Of a stretch of DNA of 64,000 bases, positions 11,403 to 21,289 are shown one piece after another. The number at the start of each line of letters is the position of its first letter. Within the stretch, counting starts at the first letter, position 1. Source of the stretch: G036327475 sp036327475 (GTDB lineage: Bacteria > Pseudomonadota > Gammaproteobacteria > Enterobacterales > Enterobacteriaceae); assembly GCF_036327475.1 (NCBI RefSeq), contig NZ_CP132913.1, positions 1,488,001 to 1,552,000 of the forward strand, in the 5' to 3' direction. The notes below the pieces were generated by a model. The model saw only the letters and a list, made by a program, of their open reading frames with translations, was not told the origin of the DNA and did not search any database. The translations under genes were made by a program, and so were the position numbers.

Positions 11403-11757
11403 ATGAAAAAATTAGATCATGATAGCACCTTTCAGGTGGCGCGTGTATTGGTGTCTATACTGTTTATTCTGGCCGGCTACGGCAAAGTAGGCGCCGGTTA
11501 TGCCGCGATACCCAGCAGTACATGGCAGCAACGATGGCCGCACCGGGTTTATTGCTGTTGACTATTTGCTTGAAGTCGGCGGCGGTCTGGCGGTTCTGTT
11601 CGGCTTACTTGACCTGCAGTGTGTCGCTTATCACCGTGATATTTACGTTGTTGACAGCGTTTCTTTTCCATGCGGATTTTACCCAGGCAGGTAACCAGAT
11701 CAATTTTATGAAAAATCTGCCCATCTCCGACGGTTTATTTGCTGCTGGCTAAAAGGG
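11403..11757 (+). pseudogene. yqjF: DoxX-family protein YqjF, broken
   Basis: MKKLDHDSTFQVARVLVSIL, FGLLDLQ, LLTAFLFHADF and FMKNLPIS match YqjF, a four-helix DoxX-like membrane protein. Only a few small indels separate the frames, so this is a relatively young pseudogene. Its 3' end leads into a 36-base tandem duplication. Confidence 0.8.
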
Positions 11758-11810
11758 TAACCGAGGCTACCCCTCGTCTGCTGGCTAAAATGGTAACCGA
11801 GGCTACCCCT
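11742..11810. repeat. 36-bp period tandem duplication
   Basis: The unit starting ctgctggctaaaa is repeated after 36 bases with one internal mismatch (g to t). It overlaps the end of the yqjF remnant. Confidence 0.95.
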
Positions 11811-11914
11811 AACATCCGCCGGCCCAAGCTAGTCAGGGGTATAAGCGAGTAAAACCGATATCCCGCCCTTTCCGCTGACGATGGTAGGGACGTAAAAAGC
11901 GAGCGGCATGATGT

Positions 11915-12728
11915 TGAGGGGAATGTGGCATGGGCTTGCTCGTCGATGGGAAGTGGCGGGACAAATTGTACGATACCTCCGCTATAACGGACGGTTTTAT
12001 CGCTCGGCGTCAGTGTTCCGCATTGGAGAGCGCCCGGCGGCAATACCGGTCCTGAAGGGTGCGGCGGCTTTCGCGCCGAAGGCGGCCGCTGCCATTACCA
12101 TCTTTATGTGTCATTAGCGGTACCGCACCCTACTGATGCGTTAGTTGAAAGGCTTAACCTAGTTAATTCCCGTTTCGGTGGCCCACCCGCTAATGCCCGA
12201 GAACGGCTGGACCTTCAGCCAGGATTTTCCCGGCGCTACCGGCGATCCCCGATTTAACAAAGCGTTTCTTTATCAACTCTATTTACAGCCGGATCCCGGC
12301 TATAACGGCTGCGTACGGTACCGGTGCGGTAGGATAAGCAGCGGATCATTGTCAGCAATGAATCGGCGAATATCCTGCAGGCGGATGTTCAATAGCACCT
12401 TCGACGGCGCCGGCACGCTGGCCGGTAACTATTTACCCCTTGACCTGCGCGCCGCCATTGATGAGATCAACGGCTAGGTATACCTGCAGGTCAATAATGG
12501 CGTCTACAAAGCCAGCCTCGCTACCCGTCAGGAGGTTTTCGCTGTTCTGGGTGCGACTAATGGATTTACAGCTATTCAGATATTGCCGAAACGGTGGATT
12601 TCGCCCATATTCATATTATTTCCGCAGTCATCCGACCCTCAATCCGCACAGTATTATTTCTATCGAGCCGCAGTTCGATCTCGGCGAACCCCACAGTCGC
12701 GCAGCGCGTTTCGGCGTCCGTGAAGCGT
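11915..12728 (+). pseudogene. yqjG: Glutathionyl-hydroquinone reductase YqjG, broken
   Basis: YqjG/EcfG reduces glutathionyl-hydroquinones. PLMPENGWTFSQDFPGATGDP, FLYQLYLQPDPGYNG, VNNGVYKA and the C-terminal IISIEPQFDLGEPH follow the family order, but frames change several times and part of the glutathione domain is lost. It is convergent with yhaJ. Confidence 0.85.
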
Positions 12729-12734
12729 GAGCGT

Positions 12735-13396
12735 CGACCACCGGACGACAACGTCGGGCGCCAGGCCATAGTGGTATCGCTACCGGCCCTGCACTACGGG
12801 CTAAACCACCAGCAACCGCTCGGCGGCGATATCCGTCTCCACCAGCGGATAGGGCATCGTCGCCACCCATGGCCCAGCGAGCCACCTTGTGCTTATCCGC
12901 CATCGTGCTCACCGTTTAGGTGCTGCTGTTTATCGTTGCGCCGTTAACACCGACCGTTTGCTGGCGGTATTGGCGATGGCGATCCTGCGATATTTGACGC
13001 GGGTGACTTCGGACAGTGATTCGAGCTTCTAGTGGAGGCTGTTGATTTCCGAGGACGCGAAGAAATGCAAATCCAGCACGATGACGATATCAACCCGCCT
13101 TTATTCAGACGCTCCCAGGCACCGGACAGCACTACTTCACTACTAATAATGGAAATTTGAGTGTTGGCTTTGCGCGCCGCTTTGTCTATCCGCGGACATT
13201 GGTGAATTTAGTGCGATAGCCAGAGCGGCCGAACAAAACCACATTCGGCCCTCCCTCTAATTTTTTCTGCATAGTGTAACTTAGCGCCGCAGGCACCTGT
13301 CCCAATTCATCCGGCGCGGGGCAAAGCTACCGCGCCTATCGATCGCATCGTATTACCCGCAGGGCTTCAAGCGTCAATTGCCCGGCCTTTAGCCAT
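12735..13396 (-). pseudogene. yhaJ: LysR-family regulator YhaJ, broken
   Basis: ATG at 13396 begins MAKGRAID, then VLSGAWERLNKGG, SEVTRVKYR, VSTMADKHK and WVATMPYPLVETDI agree with E. coli YhaJ. The DNA-binding region is compressed by deletion and several frameshifts break the effector domain. It is convergent with yqjG. Confidence 0.75.
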
Positions 13397-13411
13397 CGGA
13401 TCTTCTTATTC

Positions 13412-13840
13412 GGGATTTTGAATGTGGTATCCAGATTAAATTGCTAACAATCCGCTGGTTCAGGCATTCTACCTTTTCGACCACTACGCTGACGCTGAAC
13501 CAAGAAGTGCGGGCGATCGGCGCCGCCTTTCAGCCGCGAACCTATCCCGATGTGTTGAATATCCTCTTGCTAGGCGAAGCCGAACACCGCGATAGCAACG
13601 GTCATGCCGTCCGCATGGCTGCCGACGACGCATTGGCGCTGGCGTGCTTATGTGCAATCAGTGTATGACCATGTAGAGATTGGCGGTATACAGGGCGCGC
13701 GGGCAACTTTCCTGCAGAGACGGCGTGTTTATGCATGATGAATGACCCATGATATTTGACATTGCGAGCCACTACGCTGCGCCGTTGCAGGCACAGTTGA
13801 TTGATTTGGCCGGTGACGACCAATCGGTGCCGTAAGCCAG
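13412..13840 (+). pseudogene. yhaK: Pirin-like bicupin YhaK, broken
   Basis: LNQEVRAIGAAFQPRTYPDV, then GEAEHRDSNGH, and near the end QAQLIDLAGD match YhaK, a redox-sensing pirin-family bicupin. Internal deletions and frameshifts shorten it to about 140 codons of 233. Divergent from yhaJ as in E. coli. Confidence 0.8.
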
Positions 13841-13892
13841 CGAACGCCAACGGTAAAACCCCGCGCCAGGATGAGGCGCTAGGTTAACACAA

Positions 13893-14270
<378 letters not shown>

Positions 14271-14277
14271 AGTGCGA

Positions 14278-14306
14278 AGTATAGGCACGTTCCCGACACT
14301 TGTCAT
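14278..14306 (-). promoter_or_regulatory. Sigma-70 promoter of rnpB
   Basis: On the minus strand ATGACA (-35, 14301-14306) and TATACT (-10, 14278-14283) are separated by exactly 17 bases, with the RNA start about 8 bases downstream. The -35 box overlaps the last codons of rsmI. Confidence 0.8.
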
Positions 14307-15211
14307 CCGCGATACGCGTTCCAGGAATGATGCCGCCGCATCGCGTTACGCTTTTGTTGCCGATCGAGGGCGTATCGGTACAACGTATTCTTTTTCACGC
14401 CGTGGATCTCCGCAGTCAGCGCTGCGGCTTTTTTCAGCGGCAACTCGACCAGCAACAGCGCTAACGTACGCAGCGCCTCCGGCGGTAGCGTATCGTCCGG
14501 CGCACGATAACCTTCGACGATGAGCACTATTTCACCGCGGCGGCGCATGTCGTCCTCCCGCACCCATGCCAATAGCTCCCCGACGGGCGCACCATGAAGG
14601 GACTCCCGGGTTTTGGTCAGCTCCCGCGCCAGCACCATGTAGCGTAGCGGCCCCCAGGCGGTGACCATATCCTCCAGGCTCTCTAGCAACCGGTGGGTAG
14701 ACTCGTAGAAAATCAGCGTGCGCGGCTCCAGTGCCAACCCTTGTAGGGAATCGAGGCGCGCTTTGCGCTTCGCCGGCAGAAAACCTTCATAACAAAAACG
14801 ATCGGAAGGCAGCCCGGCGGCGGACAGGGCGGTAATAGCCGCACAGGCGCCAGGTAGAGGCACGACGCGAATTCCGGCCTCACGGCAGCGGCGTACCAAA
14901 TGATATCCCGGGTCGTTGATAAGCGGCGTACCGGCGTCAGAGACCAGCGCTATACTTTGTCCGTCCTGCAGTTTCGCCAAAAGGACGTCCGCCTTTTGCT
15001 GTTCATTATAGTTATGCAACGCGAACAGCCGCGCATTTATGGCAAAATGTTGTAATAGCAGACCGGTATTACGAGTATCCTCAGCGGCAATAAGATCAAC
15101 GCCCTGCAGGACAGATAATGACCGCCGGGTGATATCCTCCAAATTACCAATGGCAGTCGGTACCACATATAGCGTTGTTGCGGAAATATCCGCTTGTTGG
15201 TATTGATTCAT
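14303..15211 (-). CDS. rsmI: 16S rRNA 2'-O-ribose methyltransferase RsmI
   Basis: RsmI methylates the 2'-hydroxyl of C1402 of 16S rRNA using S-adenosylmethionine. The 302-residue protein aligns with E. coli RsmI (286) over its length: VPTAIGNLEDIT near residue 16, AEDTRNTGLLL near 43, VSDAGTPLINDPGYHLV near 89 and GLPSDRFCYEGFLPAKRKAR near 134. These belong to the SAM-dependent tetrapyrrole methylase fold. The C-terminus is about 16 residues longer and basic (RQQKRNAMRRHHSWNAYRG), which may reflect the new junction with rnpB 30 bases downstream. It is divergent from the lpoA remnant, the E. coli arrangement. Confidence 0.96.
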   Translation of the reverse strand: MNQYQQADISATTLYVVPTAIGNLEDITRRSLSVLQGVDLIAAEDTRNTGLLLQHFAINARLFALHNYNEQQKADVLLAKLQDGQSIALVSDAGTPLINDPGYHLVRRCREAGIRVVPLPGACAAITALSAAGLPSDRFCYEGFLPAKRKARLDSLQGLALEPRTLIFYESTHRLLESLEDMVTAWGPLRYMVLARELTKTRESLHGAPVGELLAWVREDDMRRRGEIVLIVEGYRAPDDTLPPEALRTLALLLVELPLKKAAALTAEIHGVKKNTLYRYALDRQQKRNAMRRHHSWNAYRG

Positions 15212-15271
15212 TGTTTAATCCGGATTGCTGATTTAACATTGAGCGCTTTGAACAACATCACCAGATACAGT

Positions 15272-16690
15272 ATGCCTTCCTCTTGTGTATTGGGTTTTAA
15301 AACAGGCGCCTACTTCCTGTCTTGCTGCCCTCGTCGATACTGGCCGCGTGTCTATTTCAGTCAACGCCAACGCTGACTATTATTTACAGCAGATGCAGCA
15401 AAGCCGCAATGATACCAAGACCTAGCTACTAATTATTCGCCATTCACGCGTTCATTTAAAGAAAGACACCTACTGCTGAGCGCGGAACTTGCGCTGGTCT
15501 CGCGTCAGCCACAAAGCGCCGCCGCTCCTACGGCGAACCTTCACTAGCTCTGGTATTGACCTATGTTGCTCAGATGTCGCTGCTGAGCGACTCGGTCGCC
15601 GATCATAAAATATCGATAAAACCTGGCAAACGCTAGTATCGTTTCCGTCACAGCAAGGCAATCTGGTGATCAACACCAACAGGACGACCGCCAGGACCTA
15701 GCCTGCTGCAGGCGGAAATAAAAGACTGGTAGGCCATCTATCTGCAAAACTCGGAAAACCCCGCCACCCCTGGGGCCAACTGCAAAACTACTCATCGTCA
15801 TCGGTGTGGGCATTGCTTTGCTGTTGTTACTGAACGGTCAGACGCAGGTATTTCAACGTGATTCAGCAGGGGCTTACGGTGGTGCAAAACGGTCTGACCG
15901 CGTAAAAAAGCGCCCCGGTTCAGGCCATTACCACCGCCGAGCAGATCGCCGATGGCACCAACCTTAACGACGGCGTGGAGGACACGCCGCCCGACGGCGG
16001 TCACGCAAATCAGAACAGACCGGTAACCGCTCTAGGTATACGCCGGTCGCGTCGGGAGACGGTAAGCGTGACGGCGCCAGTATGATAATCGGTCCACTCC
16101 TGAAGAACGACGTGGAGCAGTTGTACAACGATAACGCTCAATCAGCTGAAGCACCTGCAATCGCGGCCCAATATTTGCTATTTGCCCTGTCACTGTAAGA
16201 TGAAGCGCGCGACGTGGCCAACATATTCACCAGTAGGGCCATGGGGACAGAGTGCCAATGCGTTTTCCGACGATAGCCGATGGAGAAGCGCCGGCCAACA
16301 CGGCGGCACCAACCACGGTCCTACCATCCTCGCACAACAGGATAACGGCGCGGTGCCGACATCCGCCAATGCCAACGACGGTATCGCGACGCGGCCTATA
16401 TTATCGCCACCCCGACGAGCTGGCGCTGATTAAGACCAGCGCTATCCCGCTACTAACCGGATACATCCGGTGCTGCTGTTGCAGATAAGCGCCCAGTTCC
16501 GCGGTGATTATTCGATGGTTCGGCTGTGCGCCATGGTATGGACGTCTGGACGCTGGCCAATCACTTAAGCGAAATGCGCCAGCTTCCGAGCTTTCAGGTT
16601 GCGGACGAAATCGACACGCTGTATCGGCAACGCCGCATTGCGTAATCAACAGGACGTTGTCATGCCTGAAATGCCCGTGGGGCAACTCAT
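15272..16690 (+). pseudogene. lpoA: PBP1A activator lipoprotein LpoA, broken
   Basis: LpoA is an outer-membrane lipoprotein that stimulates the transpeptidase of PBP1A. Recognisable pieces in order: ADYYLQQMQQS, IGPLLKNDVEQLYN, ALSL*DEARDVAN, YIIATPDELALIK, then DYSMVRLCAM and CVINRTLSCL. They are spread over all three frames with many stops, and the TPR part is heavily deleted. If PBP1A survives elsewhere it must work without this activator. Confidence 0.85.
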
Positions 16691-16692
16691 AT

Positions 16693-16815
16693 AGCACCGC
16701 CGCCGTTCGTTTACTGCTGGTGGCGAAAGTCTGGCTGGTACAGCGCTAGTTTTAACATTTCTATCTGTCGCTTCGACATTGTCGCCATTATCAGAAGTTG
16801 GGTAGAATGACTGAA
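16693..16815 (+). pseudogene. yraN: yraN remnant (UPF0102)
   Basis: About 40 codons remain: RLLLVAKVWLVQR, then ICRFDIVAI and DAFG correspond to the C-terminal third of YraN, a small nuclease-fold protein of unknown role. It sits between lpoA and diaA, its normal place. Confidence 0.6.
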
Positions 16816-17325
16816 GACGCCTTTGGCAGCAAGTATCCAAACCCAAATAGCGGCGGCGGAAGCGCTGCTGGCGCCATCGCCCATGCTGCCAATGTATTAG
16901 CGTAGGCGCTGCTCAACGATAAAAATCTTATACTGCGGCAATGGTACCTCTGCCGCCAACGCGCAGCACGTCGCTGCCTGTATGCTGAATCGCTTTGAAG
17001 TCGAGCGCCCCGCCTGCCAGCAATGGCGTTGAATGCCGATACTGTAGCGTTGACCGCCCATCGCCAATGATCACCTGTATGGCGAGATCTACGTCATGCA
17101 GGTGCGCGCGCTCAGATGAGGTCGGCGATATCCTGCTGGCGATTTTCACCCGAGAAAATTATCGCCATGACGGACTACGACGACGGCGAATTGGCCGACA
17201 TGCTTGGTCAGCAGGACATTGAAATCCGTATCCCATCCCATCGCAGTGTACGGATTCAAGAGATGCATATGCTCACCGTAAACTGTCTATGTGATTTGAT
17301 AGATAATAAGTTGTTCCACCCACCT
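16815..17325 (+). pseudogene. diaA: DnaA-binding protein DiaA, broken
   Basis: DiaA is a SIS-domain tetramer that binds DnaA and promotes timely initiation at oriC. SIQTQIAAAEAL, CGNGTSAANAQH, IANDHLYGEIYVMQVRAL and [29 protein letters not shown]-type pieces are all present in order but with at least four frameshifts. The very well preserved last 40 codons (17160-17325) suggest recent decay. dolP follows directly. Confidence 0.88.
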
Positions 17326-17344
17326 GGACGATTAAGGAGCCCAG

Positions 17345-17920
17345 ATGAAGGTTCATACGCCACTAATACTGCTGTGTACCGCTTTGATGCTGCAAGGATG
17401 CGTCGGCGCGGTAGTGGTTGGTGCCGCCGCGGTCGCCACCAAAACCGCTACCGATCCCCGCACCGTCGGCACCCAAGTCGATGATGGCACGCTTGAAGCC
17501 AGGATCGCCAATGCACTAGCCAAAGATCAGCAACTGAAGAAAGAGGCGCATATCGTCAATACGGCCTATCAGGGCAAAGTTCTACTAACCGGCCAGGCGC
17601 TGACCCCCGAACTGGCCGAACGCGCCAAGCAGATTGCAATGGGCGTCGACGGAGCCACCGAGGTCTATAACGAAATCCGTCAGGGGCAGCCGATATCGCT
17701 CGGACGTGCGTCAATGGATACCTGGATCACCACCAAGATCCGCTGGCAGCTGCTGGCCAGCGACGCGGTCAAGTCCTCCAACGTCAAAGTGACTACGGAG
17801 AACGGCGAAGTCTTCCTGTTGGGGCTGGTGACCAACGCCGAGGGCAAGGCCGCGGCTGAAGTCGCCAGTAAGGTGAGCAGCGTGAAACATGTCACGACCG
17901 CCTTCACCTATTTACAATAG
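17345..17920 (+). CDS. dolP: Outer-membrane BON-domain lipoprotein DolP
   Basis: DolP (YraP) is an outer-membrane lipoprotein with two BON domains that binds anionic phospholipid, localises to the division site and supports BAM complex activity and envelope integrity. The 191-residue protein has a type II signal with lipobox LMLQGC (lipidated Cys19), then BON1 around residues 45-115 (LEARIANAL, GKVLLTGQ, VYNEIRQG) and BON2 around 120-190 (ITTKIRWQLL, VKVTTENGEVFLLGLV, VKHVTTAFTYL). It is intact beside the dead diaA. A strong hairpin starts at its stop codon. Confidence 0.97.
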   Translation: MKVHTPLILLCTALMLQGCVGAVVVGAAAVATKTATDPRTVGTQVDDGTLEARIANALAKDQQLKKEAHIVNTAYQGKVLLTGQALTPELAERAKQIAMGVDGATEVYNEIRQGQPISLGRASMDTWITTKIRWQLLASDAVKSSNVKVTTENGEVFLLGLVTNAEGKAAAEVASKVSSVKHVTTAFTYLQ

Positions 17921-17955
17921 TCGCGGTTTGAGCCGACCGTTGTTAACCGCGACTA
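17918..17955 (+). terminator. Hairpin at dolP stop codon
   Basis: Perfect 11-bp inverted repeat TAGTCGCGGTT / AACCGCGACTA with a 16-base loop; the left arm begins with the dolP stop. There is no clear T-run, so it may be a terminator or an RNA-end stabiliser between convergent dolP and mtgA. Confidence 0.6.
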
Positions 17956-17974
17956 ACGCAGGCCCGTCTGCGCC

Positions 17975-18500
17975 CGATAATCATCACCGTCCGTTTGCCA
18001 CATCTGGCACAGGATCCAAGCGCTGCCGTTGGTGAATGTAGACGCTGGGAGCGTCGGTACGTAAGCTCAGCGGATTGGGTAGTGCTGCTGCTAGCGGCGT
18101 CGCCTCCACGCCAAATATGCCCTCGCCAAATTCCACAATATTCAAATATACGGTCAAAATGCACTGCTTGGTCCGCATCCCCTATCCCGCCAATCCCTTA
18201 CATCGCGGATAGCAGTGATACCAAGGCGAACCTTGGGTCCTCGGCCGACATCACTGCCAAGACCATCGACAGGGCAACAGCCCGCATCGGCACCCAGCGC
18301 GAATGGGCGACATAGCGAAAATCCCCCTCTTACGCTAGTGGTCCATCTACCATTCCGCCATAACGACGCTGAAAGGCGTCGGCACAAAGGCAAAACATTA
18401 TCGCCAACAGCCACAGCGCCACCAGGGCCAGACAGTCTCTTAAATAGCCAGTGCCGTGCGCTGCAGCACGGAGCGTCGCCAGCGCGCCGCCAGCTCGTCG
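17975..18500 (-). pseudogene. mtgA: Monofunctional peptidoglycan glycosyltransferase, broken
   Basis: MtgA polymerises lipid II glycan strands. The membrane anchor region (RDCLALVALWLLAI), FRYVAHS and CILTVYLNIVEFGEGIFGVEA are readable in family order, but frames shift and the catalytic core between them is deleted. Convergent with dolP. Confidence 0.85.
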
Positions 18501-18559
18501 ATACATTTGACTGCCTCGAGGTCTCCGAGGTCTCCTGGGCTAGCGTGGTTATGATGTTG

Positions 18560-18860
18560 TTATCGCTATCAATATTGCTTTGTCACACCGAAGCCACTAG
18601 GGACGAAGCGCATCGAGTTCATCGGCGCTAGCCGCCGATAGCGGCTAGATATGCCCGCGCGAGATCCACGCTGCTTCCAGCAGCACATTGCGCCGTTCGT
18701 CGTACGGCTCACCTCTAAGATGATTTATCACCTGCAACTGCGGTTATCGAGCGCAAAACAGAGCGCGTCGCCCCGCGGTCGATGAAACGCAAGCACAGCT
18801 TCATGAATGTCATTTCCATCATTGACGCCGTAACCGCTCGACACGACACCGATCCGTTTC
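18560..18860 (-). pseudogene. elbB: elbB remnant (glyoxalase/class I glutaminase-like), truncated
   Basis: The pieces SSGYGVNDGNDIHEAVLAF, DALCFALDN, INHLRGEPYDERRNVLLEAAWISRGHI and PSGFGVTKQ follow E. coli ElbB residues 8-110. A stop and frameshifts interrupt them and the C-terminal half is absent. Its neighbours mtgA and arcB keep E. coli order. Confidence 0.8.
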
Positions 18861-19084
18861 ATTGGCTAGATTCCCCCTATCTGGTAGGCGGACTTGTTAT
18901 TTCAATTGATAAAATCTGTACTACATCCCAAAGTTTAATGGATCTTAAAATATTATTTTGTTGTTTACTATAGTTTATTCTCTGTCCCCTACCGCCGCTG
19001 AGCCTTCTCGGTGGTAAACAGTGTCCTTGGTATTGGCGCAATCTCCGCGCACCATGGCACATAAGTCAGGGCCATTTCTGCTTA
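18861..19084. other. AT-rich gap between elbB and arcB remnants
   Basis: No gene is recognisable. The A+T-rich stretch at 18900-18980 has no homology I can see. Confidence 0.4.
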
Positions 19085-19850
19085 CTGAACCTAATTACGC
19101 AACGTTTGCACATCGTGGTGCCATTCGTGCTTCAACTCGTTGATCCACTCCTGGACGTTATCCCACCAGGCCGGCAGCTCAGGGCCTTGGAGCTGCTGCG
19201 CCAACTGCCGCAAAGACGTAGCCCTACCGAGCCCGCCGCGACCTTGTTTTGTGCCCCTGCCGTGATGTCATGCCGATCGCTAGCGCAAATAGCCGGGCAC
19301 CATCTCAAGCATCGCCAGACTTTCGGTAATCAATGCCGGCCCCACCAATTCCAGATATTGTTCCAGCATAGCTGGTGTCCAATATCTACCGGTTTTTACA
19401 CCGCCACCATCTCTGCCGGCGCCACGATAGCTAGCGCAAAGCAAGAGCCTTGGCCTGGTTGGCTCTTAACAGTGATATCTCGCCCATTGCCTACGCTAGC
19501 CATTTGGAGACAGCCAGGCCAATTCCGGTGCCGGTCGCCGGCTTGCCATCGTGCTGACCTTTACCTGGTAGTACATAGCGAAAATCTTCTCTTGCTCCTC
19601 TTCGGAAATGTCGATGCCGGAGTTCTGCACATCAGAGCATAAACGATCCCGCTGTTCACGTCAGATGCGGATCACAATCTCACCTTATCGGGTGAATTTC
19701 ACTGCGTTGTCGATGAGGTTCCACAGAATTTTCCGCAGATGGGTGCCGTCGGCGATCTCGGCGCACGCTACGGCGTCAAAGTGCGGTGTCAAATGAGGCG
19801 CCTAGTCGTCAATGTCGCCGCGCGCGTGGGATGACCGGTAAATGCGTACA
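19085..19850 (-). pseudogene. arcB: ArcB sensor kinase remnant, N-terminal half deleted
   Basis: ArcB senses quinone redox state and phosphorylates ArcA. The surviving pieces are the ATP-binding region (KILWNLIDNAVKFT, GIDISEEEQEKIFAMYYQVK) and the HPt domain (MLEQYLELVGPALI, LPAWWDNVQEWINEL). The membrane, PAS and phospho-acceptor regions are absent because sequence upstream of ADGTHLRKILWN is already yhcC. Receiver domain is largely missing. Confidence 0.85.
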
Positions 19851-19863
19851 AAAAGTAAGCGGT

Positions 19864-20715
19864 CACAAATAATATGCGGCGACAGGGAGCCACAAAGGTG
19901 TGTCGATGGCGCTACCCTGCGTTCCTTGTTCCAGTAAATAGTGATACACGGCTAGCATGCCGTCCAAACGATTTGCGCACCATTGTGGCGCAAGCAGTAG
20001 GGCACGATGGGCATTGGCGAATACGCGATGAAAGATAATGTCAGCGAATCATTTTCCATTAACGATATGTAGCGGATGCAATTTTAAACCCGCTACGCCC
20101 TTAGCTACGACTTTGCTGAGGGTGTCGAGGCACGCTGTCGCGTTCTCGCTGGGAAAACCAATAACGATGTGAGTGCACATCAGTCCCCACTCTCGTGCCA
20201 AGGCAGCGGTGCGCTGAAACAGGAAAATCATGGCCGCAGTTGATGCGTCGTAGGGTTTTCCTGTATGCTCTGTAAACCCAACTCCGGCTAGATTTCATAG
20301 CCCTTATCCTGATACCAGGTCAGCAGATCCAACACTGACAGCGGTACGCAATCGGATCAAGTGACAACATATAAGTCGGCGATATTCCCTTAGCTAAGCG
20401 CTTGTTGATATGGATTGTACTCGCACGTCTACATAAGTACTGGTACAGGCCTTGAAGTAGGTGAGATAGCGTTTGGCGCGATCCACCCAGCCACCTGGTT
20501 GGGCCAACTGTTCGGCGATAGGAGAATATTACCAATGCGGATCGCCGAGCGCCGTGACATTGTAGAAGGTGCGATCTCCCCCTCCCCGTGTACTGTATCG
20601 ATTTGGGCAGCTAAAACCGTCTGTAGGCTAAGTTTATGGATCTTCTCGCCGCAGCACCAATGGAGATCGTTGCCAAACATATTAATTAATTTTTGTAACT
20701 GCATAGGCTTATGCA
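19864..20715 (-). pseudogene. yhcC: Radical-SAM protein YhcC, broken
   Basis: MQLQKLINMFGNDL begins the gene, followed by LHRINCGHDF-type sequence, HIVIGFPSE, GLKLHPLHIVNG and, after a deletion, IIFHRVFANAHRALLLAPQWCANR and GSAIDTPLWLP. The cysteine cluster of the radical-SAM site is not readable. Frameshifts and an internal deletion make it non-functional. Divergent from gltB. Confidence 0.85.
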
Positions 20716-21289
20716 TCCGGTGCCCTAAATGCTGACCGCGATCATAAAATATGCATTATAATCAATAATTTAAACATTTTCTTATGGATTAATAATTCCT
20801 GCCATTGTGATTTACTCAAATATGCGCCAATCCTGAAAAACAGTGGCATCTGTCGCAAAAATCGCGATTACAGAATAACGTGCTATCAAAGCACTCCGCA
20901 CTAGCGAGGTGCTTTGATAGCAGCGCTGCACCACGTGATATAGCGCAATACCCAAGCACCTCAACAACACCTTATTAAGAGGTAAAGATACACTTTATTA
21001 TTATCTCTTAATGGCTAGTTCACAAATTCCCATTATCACTGTCCTTTGCATGTATATTTGAACTACGTGGTTAATATCATTAACTTATGAATATCATTAA
21101 ATTAGAAAGCTGCTGGAAGAAATCCTTACGAAGCAACGACTCGTCATATTTATGCAGTTATTGAGGACTCCTTCTTAATACTAGTCGTTTATCAATGTCA
21201 CAGACCGTCGCGAGAGGTATTGAGTGAAAGTGTGACAGCAGAGCGCAGAAAGGGTTCATCCTGTCATCCGCTGCCGTTCCATAATAAAG
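20716..21289. other. yhcC-gltB intergenic region
   Basis: A+T-rich, no gene seen. It holds a striking hairpin at 20881-20922 and is where the Lrp-controlled gltBD promoter would have been. Confidence 0.5.
20881..20922. repeat. Perfect 14-bp inverted repeat
   Basis: TGCTATCAAAGCAC at 20881-20894 and its exact complement at 20909-20922, separated by 14 bases. It could be an old bidirectional terminator or protein site; there is no adjacent T-run. Confidence 0.9.
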
